NCBI GenBank assembly: GCA_003526435.1
Contig: DPWF01000202.1
Location: 811 to 5,942, forward strand
Direction: 5' to 3'
From: Chitinophagaceae bacterium
GTDB taxonomy: Bacteria; Bacteroidota; Bacteroidia; Chitinophagales; Chitinophagaceae
DNA: 5,132 bases
The notes under the pieces were generated by a model. That model searched no databases. It had not been told where the DNA came from and saw nothing but the letters and a program-made list of their open reading frames with translations. The stretch's first letter is position 1. Each line of letters begins with the position of its first letter. Shown here in pieces: positions 1-5,132 of the stretch. The position numbers and the translations under genes were made by a program.

Positions 1-877
1 ACGGAACATTGGCCCATCCCGTATTTTGATCACCTGCTGCTATTGCATGCAAGGCGGCTTTGTTAATAGCATATCGAACATTGTCTGATAAAGTAGGATC
101 GTATTTGCCAGGGCTGTATTGTTGCCAGTCGTATAAGCTATAGCCAATTTTATGTTGTACCGTGGGAAAAAGAAACCAGGCCAGGATGCAGGTAACAAGT
201 AAACAGGCCATCATGAACATTCCTTTTTTCAATGCCTTTTTATTAAAAGCAGTATCTATTGAAACGATTAAACCCATTACCAAAATCATCAACCAACCGG
301 TGCGGGCCGATAAAAAAATAATACTGATCAGTAAAAAAATACAGGCAGGTAATAACCACTTATGTGTATGCCTGTTGAACCACGCAAGTAAGGCGGCGGC
401 AGATAGAAAGATGGAAAAACGAACATGATCATTATCCATAAAAACAGGGAGCGACTGTCCGCTGCTGTATTTTTCATGTGCAGCAGAACTGTTGAGCACA
501 TACCAGCCTAAGGGATAAAGGAGAGCCAGTAAAGCAGCTATGATCCAGCAATAACTGAGTTGGCGAAATAAACGAGGGTCTATTGATGCTATACTGGTTA
601 CGCTCAATGCTGCAACCGGGTAAGTGGCTAAAGTGAGTATATGATCCCACCCTGAACTGGCGCCAGGCGATTGCCACACACCGAGAAGTCCAAGTACAAC
701 CGGTGCCATTCCCCAAAGCAGTATCGGATTGTTTCGCCAGTGATGGATCCAGCTACGAAAATGCAAAAGAGAAAAAACCAGCCATGCACCCATCGACATT
801 GATAAAATGGCCCTGCTCCACAGCAATCCTGCGAGTGAAACAATAAATAAACCCGAAATAAACCATTCTTTTTTCAT
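1..877 (-). CDS. O-antigen ligase/polymerase-like membrane protein (Wzy_C type), C-terminus cut by window edge
   Basis: An open frame with no stop runs from an ATG at 877 to the left edge (292 codons), so the C-terminus is missing. The product is strongly hydrophobic, with about eight or nine likely membrane segments (roughly residues 7-24, 27-40, 52-68, 78-97, 109-128, 155-167, 174-190, 195-207, 219-237). The early WSRAILSMSMG (20-30) and the central FLSARTGW (188-195) resemble Bacteroidota O-antigen ligase family proteins. A soluble stretch follows, with SDNVRYAINKAALHAI (264-279) in the place of the large periplasmic loop. Family members polymerise O-units or attach the chain to lipid A core or another acceptor at the inner membrane. 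Which reaction applies here cannot be told. The frame stays open upstream to a TAA at 938-940 but holds no other ATG, so 877 is preferred; no Shine-Dalgarno is evident. It is divergent from meaB. It could also be another polytopic glycan-export protein. Confidence 0.78.
   Translation of the reverse strand, partial: MKKEWFISGLFIVSLAGLLWSRAILSMSMGAWLVFSLLHFRSWIHHWRNNPILLWGMAPVVLGLLGVWQSPGASSGWDHILTLATYPVAALSVTSIASIDPRLFRQLSYCWIIAALLALLYPLGWYVLNSSAAHEKYSSGQSLPVFMDNDHVRFSIFLSAAALLAWFNRHTHKWLLPACIFLLISIIFLSARTGWLMILVMGLIVSIDTAFNKKALKKGMFMMACLLVTCILAWFLFPTVQHKIGYSLYDWQQYSPGKYDPTLSDNVRYAINKAALHAIAAGDQNTGWANVP
311..341. repeat. 10-bp direct repeat with two A7 tracts around a palindrome, inside the membrane protein gene
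   Basis: TAAAAAAATA occurs at 311-320 and again at 332-341, exactly 21 bp apart. The 10-bp palindrome ACTGATCAGT (323-332) lies between the two A7 tracts (312-318 and 333-339). On the coding (minus) strand these are T7 tracts encoding the near-repeated peptide IFLLISI then IFLSAR in a membrane helix. Homopolymer runs of this kind can slip, and recombination between the repeats would remove seven codons in frame. The repeat may simply reflect hydrophobic codons (ATT TTT TTA), so function is not established. Confidence 0.6.
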
Positions 878-962
878 GATATCATGGTTAATCTGATATT
901 CTCTGGTATCAATTACTTTCTTTTGCAGGAACAAGAATTAAATTTACGCCTAGCATCGCATT
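878..962. promoter_or_regulatory. divergent intergenic region between the membrane protein gene and meaB
   Basis: These 85 bp separate two genes that read away from each other, so both promoters should lie here or just inside the opposite gene. No convincing match to the Bacteroidota promoter pair (TTTG near -33, TAnnTTTG near -7) was found by eye. The palindrome TAAATTTA at 939-946 is one base off the -7 box on either strand, but no -33 partner sits at the right distance, and on the plus strand it would leave only a very short leader before meaB. The promoter positions are therefore undetermined. Confidence 0.35.
879..911. repeat. TATCA/TGATA inverted half-sites, possible operator or hairpin
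   Basis: ATATCA (879-884) and TGATAT (894-899) form a perfect 6-bp inverted repeat with a 9-nt spacer. A third half-site, TATCA (907-911), is inverted relative to the middle copy. The three copies begin 14 and 13 bp apart in alternating orientation. The first lies 2 bp upstream of the membrane protein start codon, so a bound protein, or a weak hairpin in the leader, could affect that gene. Short AT-rich repeats arise easily by chance, so this is a suggestion only. Confidence 0.2.
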
Positions 963-1862
963 ATGTGGCAGCAATTATTAACAGGTATACAAGAGCAGGA
1001 TCAAAGGGCACTGGCACGCAGTATTTCATGCGTAGAAAATGAAGTGGCGGGTTATGAAGACTTCCTGTCTCAATTGTCTGTAGGACACGCTGCTGTTACT
1101 GGTATTACCGGTCCTCCCGGTGCTGGCAAAAGTACGTTGGTGGATGCTTTGATTGCTGAATGGGTATCGAAAGGGAAAAAAGTGGGTGTGCTTTGTGTGG
1201 ATCCCTCATCGCCTTTCAATCTTGGTGCAGTGTTGGGCGACAGGATTCGCATGAGTGAATGGTATAATCATCCCCATGTATTTATCCGTTCACTGGCTAC
1301 CCGTGGAGCCCTGGGAGGATTGCACCCCCACATTATTGATATTACAGCGGTCATGCAGGCTGCAGGTTTTGATCATATCATTGTGGAAACAGTTGGGGTC
1401 GGACAAAGTGAAATTGAAATTGCAGGACTTGCCGATACAACAGTTGTTGTTGTTGTACATGAAGCGGGAGATGAGGTGCAGACAATGAAAGCAGGGCTGA
1501 TGGAAATTGCCGATATTTTTGTGGTGAATAAAAGTGACAGACCTGAAGCAGATTTGTTTGTAAAAAATTTACGGATGATGCTTGCTCCTGCTTTCCACCA
1601 CAGCAAAACAGAAATACCGGTTGTTAAAACGGTAGCAACAACAAAAGCTGGGGTTCAAGAACTGGCAAATGCCATAGAACAACAGCAGGCCGATGGTCAA
1701 CAGTCAGACAGGAAAGCCTGGTTGCTTACAGAAAGAGCTTATCAGCTTATACAAAGACACAGGATGAGTGATATCTCAAAAAGCCACATTAAGGACTTGA
1801 TTGAAAATAACCTGGCAAAAGGCAATTTCAATTTGTTTACATTCATTCAACAATACTTCTAA
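963..1862 (+). CDS. meaB: MeaB/ArgK-type P-loop GTPase, methylmalonyl-CoA mutase chaperone
   Basis: This is a cytoplasmic G3E-family GTPase of 299 residues. By family knowledge, MeaB binds adenosylcobalamin-dependent methylmalonyl-CoA mutase, gates cofactor loading and protects or reactivates the enzyme using GTP hydrolysis. Visible motifs are the Walker A loop GPPGAGKS (50-57), the switch segment DPSSPFNLGAVLGDRIRM (80-97), ATRGALGGL (112-120), ETVGVGQSE (142-150), AGDEVQTMKAG (168-178) and the guanine-specificity motif NKSD (189-192). The N-terminal helices (about 1-40) match the family but are a little short, and the whole protein is some 20-40 residues shorter than the roughly 320-340 usual for MeaB. 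Variants are N86-L87 where a small residue plus Gly is common, and H166 where Pro is common. The ATG at 963 places the family N-terminal helix correctly. No mutase genes are in view. The next gene starts 11 bp downstream on the same strand, so co-transcription is likely. Confidence 0.94.
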   Translation: MWQQLLTGIQEQDQRALARSISCVENEVAGYEDFLSQLSVGHAAVTGITGPPGAGKSTLVDALIAEWVSKGKKVGVLCVDPSSPFNLGAVLGDRIRMSEWYNHPHVFIRSLATRGALGGLHPHIIDITAVMQAAGFDHIIVETVGVGQSEIEIAGLADTTVVVVVHEAGDEVQTMKAGLMEIADIFVVNKSDRPEADLFVKNLRMMLAPAFHHSKTEIPVVKTVATTKAGVQELANAIEQQQADGQQSDRKAWLLTERAYQLIQRHRMSDISKSHIKDLIENNLAKGNFNLFTFIQQYF

Positions 1863-1873
1863 TAAAATTGTAA

Positions 1874-2830
1874 GTGAACAATCTCCTGGCAGAAGATATA
1901 TCTAGTCCCTTGGTATCCGTTGTAATGGCTACGTATAATGGGGAACGTTTTATAGAAGCGCAAATAACGAGTATACTTTCTCAGACTTATCGCAATCTTG
2001 AAATTATTGTTGTTGATGATGGGTCAACAGATCATACATACACCATACTGGAAACCTATGCCGCAAAAGACAAACGTATAAAATTGTTTCGTAATGATGC
2101 TAATCTGGGTTACGTTAAAAATTTTGAAAAAGGGTTATCACTGGCTGGTGGAAGCTATGTGGCACCCAGCGATCATGACGATATTTGGTTCCCGGAAAAG
2201 ATCGCTACGCTTGTAAGTGCTATTGGTGAAGCTACAATTGTATATGCTGATTCTATTTTAATAGATGAGGCCGATAATCAGATGGGGAAAAAACTATCAG
2301 ATATTAAAAGACTTACTGATTTCAATGACTGTTTAAGTTTTCTGGTAGGGAATTCTGCAGCAGGACATGCCATGCTGATTAAAACAGCACTCATAAAAGA
2401 CGCGATTCCATTTGCACCGATGATTCCCCACGATCATTGGCTGGGTTTTGTAGCTACATTGTATAATGGCATTAAATTCATTGATACACCACTAGTGTAT
2501 TACCGTCAGCATAACAGCAGTGTTTTTGGAGCCGTTAAAGTAAACGACACCAATAGTCAGGTAAAAACTGTCAGGAAGAAAAAAGATAAAAACCTGACAG
2601 CAATAAGAGAAAGGGTAACACTTATGTACGAAAAATGTCCGGAAAGTATGCAGGAAGAGAAAGAAGTACTCCGGCGCTGTAAACAATATTATCAGTCGTT
2701 TTCACTGGTCAACAATCTGAACAGGATGTGTTTATTCTTTAAATACAATAAACGCATTATGGCTTATAAAAGAAGAAGCCTGATACGACGATGGCTATAC
2801 TGTATTAAAATGTTTTTCACGATTCAATAG
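1874..2830 (+). CDS. GT2-family glycosyltransferase (rhamnosyltransferase-like), GTG start
   Basis: A GT-A fold glycosyltransferase of 318 residues that would move a sugar from a nucleotide-sugar donor to a growing surface glycan on the cytoplasmic face of the membrane. The first strand and loop VSVVMATYNGERF (14-26), the nucleotide-binding DDGSTD (48-53) and the metal-site region SDHDDIW (99-105) are clear; relatives usually read DQDDIW, so H101 is a variant. PHDHWLGFVA (185-194) and YRQHNSSVFG (210-219) match the acceptor-side motifs of rhamnosyltransferase-like GT2 proteins. The C-terminal 90 residues are basic and end in an amphipathic stretch that may touch the membrane. Start choice: GTG at 1874 follows directly on an in-frame TAA (1871-1873), and the first in-frame ATG (1925) would cut into the first beta strand. 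TTG at the codon for residue 13 is another option. Sugar and acceptor are unknown. Confidence 0.91.
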   Translation: MNNLLAEDISSPLVSVVMATYNGERFIEAQITSILSQTYRNLEIIVVDDGSTDHTYTILETYAAKDKRIKLFRNDANLGYVKNFEKGLSLAGGSYVAPSDHDDIWFPEKIATLVSAIGEATIVYADSILIDEADNQMGKKLSDIKRLTDFNDCLSFLVGNSAAGHAMLIKTALIKDAIPFAPMIPHDHWLGFVATLYNGIKFIDTPLVYYRQHNSSVFGAVKVNDTNSQVKTVRKKKDKNLTAIRERVTLMYEKCPESMQEEKEVLRRCKQYYQSFSLVNNLNRMCLFFKYNKRIMAYKRRSLIRRWLYCIKMFFTIQ

Positions 2831-2857
2831 TTTTACGGAACGGAATTCAATAAAGAA

Positions 2858-3919
2858 ATGCAGGCAGCAAAACAGATCATATTTGATTGCGAACGAATGA
2901 AATATCCTCATACGGGGTTGTATCATTTTTGCCTGCAACTGGGAAAAGCACTACTTGAAGCCAGACAATCAAATGAATGGATTACATTTTATACCGATCG
3001 CACAAATAAAGGAATATTCGGGGCAGAAGAAAAGTACCTGCTGCAAAAACCGATACATAAACTGATGCTGCCGTCTTTAAAGAAATTTGATGTCTGGCAT
3101 GTAACACACCAGCATAGCATGTATCATCCTTCAACAAAAAAAATCCCGGTAGTATTAACCATTCACGACCTGAATTTTTTGAAAGGTGGATTGAAAAATA
3201 CGGTTAAGCAAAGAGCATATCTAAAGAAACTGCAACACAAGGTAGATAATGCACATCACCTGGTAACCATTTCAAAATTTGTACTGGATGACCTGCGGCA
3301 ACATATTGATACAGGGGAAAAACCTGTTTCCGTTATTTATAACGGCTGTAATATTACCCAGTTACCAACTTTAACTCCTCCTGTCATCTCAACCGGAAAT
3401 CCATTCCTGTTTACCATTGGAACCATTGCCGAAAAAAAGAATTTTCATGTTCTTCCCCGCTTACTGGTAAATAATCATTTCCACCTGCTTATAGCCGGTG
3501 TGGTTCAGGATAGGAATTATCAAAAGAAAATCATTGAAGAAGCCGGTCAATGGGGCGTTTCAGATAGAATTCATTTTGCAGGAGCTATATCGGAGAATGA
3601 CAAACAATGGTATTATAAACATTGTAAGGCTTTTGTTTTTCCTTCTATAGCAGAAGGTTTTGGGTTACCCGTTATTGAAGCAATGGCATTCGGCAAACCC
3701 GTTTTTTTGTCTGATTTAACCAGTCTCCCTGAAATAGGAGGTAAGGCAGCATTCTACTTTCCAGACTTTGAGCTCCGTACCATGCAAACAGTTGTAGAAA
3801 ATGGCCTTCATCTTTATGAACAAAATGATATGAAACCAGCCATTATTGCCCACGCGCAAAAATTCAACTGGCTAAGTACTGCCCAACAATACCTTGAAAT
3901 ATACAGGTCGTTGTATTAA
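2858..3919 (+). CDS. GT4-family (GT-B fold) glycosyltransferase
   Basis: A retaining GT-B glycosyltransferase of 353 residues, a normal length for the family. The N-terminal acceptor domain holds a Gly-bearing loop, YPHTGLYHF (16-24), WHVTHQHS (80-87) and TIHDLNFL (101-108). YNGCN (161-165) leads to the linker. The C-terminal donor domain (from about 182) shows TIGTIAEKKN (186-195), where K194-N195 fits the usual phosphate-contact segment, AGVVQDRNY (213-221), and the EX7E motif in AEGFGLPVIEA (265-275) with E266 and E274, followed by GKPVFLSDLTSLPEIGG (279-295). By family knowledge such enzymes transfer mannose, glucose, rhamnose or similar sugars in LPS or exopolysaccharide assembly; the sugar cannot be read from sequence. 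It begins 27 bp after the GT2 stop, in the same frame as that gene, with an A-rich leader containing a repeated CGGAA but no strong Shine-Dalgarno. It ends 9 bp from the convergent methyltransferase gene. Confidence 0.93.
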   Translation: MQAAKQIIFDCERMKYPHTGLYHFCLQLGKALLEARQSNEWITFYTDRTNKGIFGAEEKYLLQKPIHKLMLPSLKKFDVWHVTHQHSMYHPSTKKIPVVLTIHDLNFLKGGLKNTVKQRAYLKKLQHKVDNAHHLVTISKFVLDDLRQHIDTGEKPVSVIYNGCNITQLPTLTPPVISTGNPFLFTIGTIAEKKNFHVLPRLLVNNHFHLLIAGVVQDRNYQKKIIEEAGQWGVSDRIHFAGAISENDKQWYYKHCKAFVFPSIAEGFGLPVIEAMAFGKPVFLSDLTSLPEIGGKAAFYFPDFELRTMQTVVENGLHLYEQNDMKPAIIAHAQKFNWLSTAQQYLEIYRSLY

Positions 3920-3928
3920 GACCGTTTA

Positions 3929-4660
3929 CTACTTGGTAACATAACCCCATAAACCCGATGGCATGGTATGATTTTCAAAGGAAGTAAACCCCTTTTTATA
4001 GGTAGAAAATTTTTTGTCGTTCCGGATCAGGTGTTTATGAAAGCAGAACAGGAAAAACTTCACCATCAGTCTAATCAATCCTTTACTACCAGCCTGTTTC
4101 GCCCACAGACTCATCATGATGATTAAACTGTAATTAAAGCCTCCCCGGGGGAAAATGGAATGGCTTGAAAAGCCGGTATCTGCGAAATGTTTACCCAGTG
4201 CATAAGGTGTAAAGCGATGATGATCGTGTGGTACTTCGTGCAGACTATATATAAAAGGCACTGAAAAGAAAATGCTTCCTCCCGGTTTTAATACACGATG
4301 CATTTCTTTGAGAATAGCATTCGTGTCATAATAGTGTTCCAAAAATTCTGTAACAATAATCCAGTCAATGCTATTATCATCCAGTGGTATGGAATAACCA
4401 TCCCAATACATATCCGGAATAACTTTGTTATGGTATTCGGAATGTTCAAGGTCCATGCCAATATATTTTTCAATATTGCCCGATTCAATTAAAAAATCCC
4501 TGTAAGGCATCACCCCGCAGCCAAGATCGAGTACCCGTCCTGCTATTTTCTTTTTAAGATCCTGAACAGCTTCAATCAAAGAAAGCTGAATCAGGTAATA
4601 TCCATATCCTAGTTTTAAGGTAGGCTTGATATATACTTTTTCTATTTGTTCTTTTGTCAT
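3929..4660 (-). CDS. class I SAM-dependent methyltransferase (Methyltransf_11 type), glycan-locus style
   Basis: A 243-residue Rossmann-fold methyltransferase. Motif I is VLDLGCG (43-49), the acidic residue ending strand 2 is D70 in YIGMDL, DDNSIDWIIVTEFLEH (94-109) covers motif II with the EFLEH that often follows it, and HRVLKPGG (121-128) is the post-motif turn. The segment VPHDHHRFTPYAL (143-155) is typical of methyltransferases found in polysaccharide clusters, where they are thought to methylate sugars or cap chains. The substrate here is not known, and no kinase or second catalytic domain is present. There is no signal peptide; a hydrophobic patch near 179-206 may help membrane association. 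It lies 29 bp downstream of the partial GT2 on the same strand, so the two are probably one transcript. ATG at 4660 is the start, without an obvious Shine-Dalgarno. The gene converges with the GT4 gene. Confidence 0.9.
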   Translation of the reverse strand: MTKEQIEKVYIKPTLKLGYGYYLIQLSLIEAVQDLKKKIAGRVLDLGCGVMPYRDFLIESGNIEKYIGMDLEHSEYHNKVIPDMYWDGYSIPLDDNSIDWIIVTEFLEHYYDTNAILKEMHRVLKPGGSIFFSVPFIYSLHEVPHDHHRFTPYALGKHFADTGFSSHSIFPRGGFNYSLIIMMSLWAKQAGSKGLIRLMVKFFLFCFHKHLIRNDKKFSTYKKGFTSFENHTMPSGLWGYVTK

Positions 4661-4689
4661 TATGAAAGTATAGCAGATGAAAAAGATGT

Positions 4690-5132
4690 TTATTCATGCC
4701 CCTTTTCCGGGAACTTTTTCTTTGACCTTACGATTGGAGAATCAATGATTTTTAATAGATACAACGGGTAAAGAATGGGGGTAATGATAAAACGCAGCAT
4801 GTCTACCTCGTAACGTTCTTTTATATAAGAAAGCCGTATTAATTTTTGCAGATAAAAATCCGCATGTTTCCGGGCAATGTACTGTTTGTTTAATGTAATC
4901 CTGTCTTCGTTTGAATAACCTGTTATAACTGAATTCTGAACGATTCGGTAGTAGAACAATTTTTCATTCAGGAAATGGAACTTACATCCATTTGATGCGG
5001 CATTAATCCAGAATTCCCAATCCTCGAATCCATTATAAGGAATATTGGTATCGTAACCTCCATTTTTATCCCAAACGGAGCGCTTATACACTGCGCAGGC
5101 GTCTGCAAAGTTGCCGGTTACAATATCGAGGT
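4690..5132 (-). CDS. GT2-family glycosyltransferase, C-terminal part, cut by window edge
   Basis: The frame is open from the right edge to a TGA at 4690-4692, giving 146 residues; the N-terminal nucleotide-binding half lies outside the window. An in-frame GTG at 5091 is internal, because clear family sequence (LDIVTGNFADACAVYKRSVW) continues upstream of it. GGYDTNIPYNGFEDWEFW carries the Glu-Asp pair (codons 5025-5023 and 5022-5020) that supplies the catalytic base in GT2 enzymes. KFHFLNEKLFYYRI follows, as usual in this group. The last 50 residues hold a hydrophobic stretch (FIITPILYPLYLL) and then a basic tail, consistent with peripheral membrane contact. It would act on a nucleotide-sugar donor in surface glycan synthesis; sugar unknown. 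The methyltransferase follows after 29 bp, suggesting the pair work on the same glycan. It differs in sequence from the plus-strand GT2, so it is not a recent duplicate. Confidence 0.88.
   Translation of the reverse strand, partial: LDIVTGNFADACAVYKRSVWDKNGGYDTNIPYNGFEDWEFWINAASNGCKFHFLNEKLFYYRIVQNSVITGYSNEDRITLNKQYIARKHADFYLQKLIRLSYIKERYEVDMLRFIITPILYPLYLLKIIDSPIVRSKKKFPEKGHE

Noticed and set aside
162..428. Plus-strand open frame of 88 codons
   Set aside because: It lies wholly antisense to the membrane protein gene, whose frame shows family motifs; the plus-strand translation has no recognisable domain.
474..843. Two overlapping minus-strand open frames (474-716 and 628-843)
   Set aside because: They are in other frames of the same strand as the membrane protein gene, are Cys/Ser-rich without a domain, and overlap each other; the frame starting at 877 is continuous and hydrophobic as expected. 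No frameshift needs to be invoked.
939..946. TAAATTTA as a Bacteroidota -7 promoter box
   Set aside because: One mismatch to TAnnTTTG and no -33 TTTG at the expected spacing on either strand; kept only as a remark in the intergenic entry.
1070..1606. Open frames on both strands inside meaB
   Set aside because: All GTPase motifs are in the 963-1862 frame without a break; the others are shadows.
2492..2686. Minus-strand open frame inside the GT2 gene
   Set aside because: Antisense to a gene with clear family motifs, no domain of its own.
3920..3945. Possible bidirectional terminator at the convergent junction
   Set aside because: Only an imperfect 4-5 bp pairing (GTTTAC with GTAAC) can be drawn, overlapping the methyltransferase stop, with no T tract.
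4288..4492. Short open frames on both strands inside the methyltransferase gene
   Set aside because: They overlap the SAM-binding and catalytic region of a well-supported gene and have no recognisable features.
5089..5091. GTG as the start of the right-edge glycosyltransferase
   Set aside because: Conserved GT2 sequence continues in frame upstream to the window edge, so this GTG is an internal Val codon.

Overview
The window reads as part of a cell-surface polysaccharide (O-antigen or exopolysaccharide) gene region from a bacterium of the phylum Bacteroidota, perhaps Chitinophagaceae. That placement is an inference. It rests on the style of the proteins, the moderate AT-richness, the lack of clear Shine-Dalgarno sequences before most starts, and a meaB-type GTPase of the kind usual in organisms with methylmalonyl-CoA mutase. 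I ran no database search. No RNA gene, CRISPR array, insertion sequence or attachment site is visible.

Layout, left to right. (1) Positions 1-877, minus strand: the N-terminal 292 codons of a multi-pass membrane protein of the O-antigen ligase/polymerase (Wzy_C) type, cut by the left edge. (2) Positions 878-962: an 85-bp divergent intergenic region with a small set of TATCA/TGATA half-sites. (3) Positions 963-3919, plus strand: a tightly packed run of three genes, meaB (G3E-type P-loop GTPase), a GT2 glycosyltransferase with a GTG start, and a GT4 glycosyltransferase. The gaps are 11 and 27 bp. (4) Positions 3929-5132, minus strand: a class I SAM-dependent methyltransferase preceded by the C-terminal half of a second GT2 glycosyltransferase that runs off the right edge. 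The two blocks converge with 9 bp between stop codons.

How the genes fit together (inference): the GT2 and GT4 enzymes would add sugars to a lipid-linked or surface glycan. The methyltransferase could methylate a sugar or cap a chain, and the membrane protein would polymerise or ligate the product at the inner membrane. MeaB does not belong to this pathway by known family function. It normally guards adenosylcobalamin-dependent methylmalonyl-CoA mutase, and no mutase subunit is present here, so it is probably a core gene next to which glycan genes have collected.

I found no convincing previously undescribed system. The points most worth a second look are small: a slippage-prone direct repeat in the membrane protein gene, two glycosyltransferase genes in one frame separated by a single TAG, sequence variants in the MeaB G domain, and the meaB/glycan linkage.
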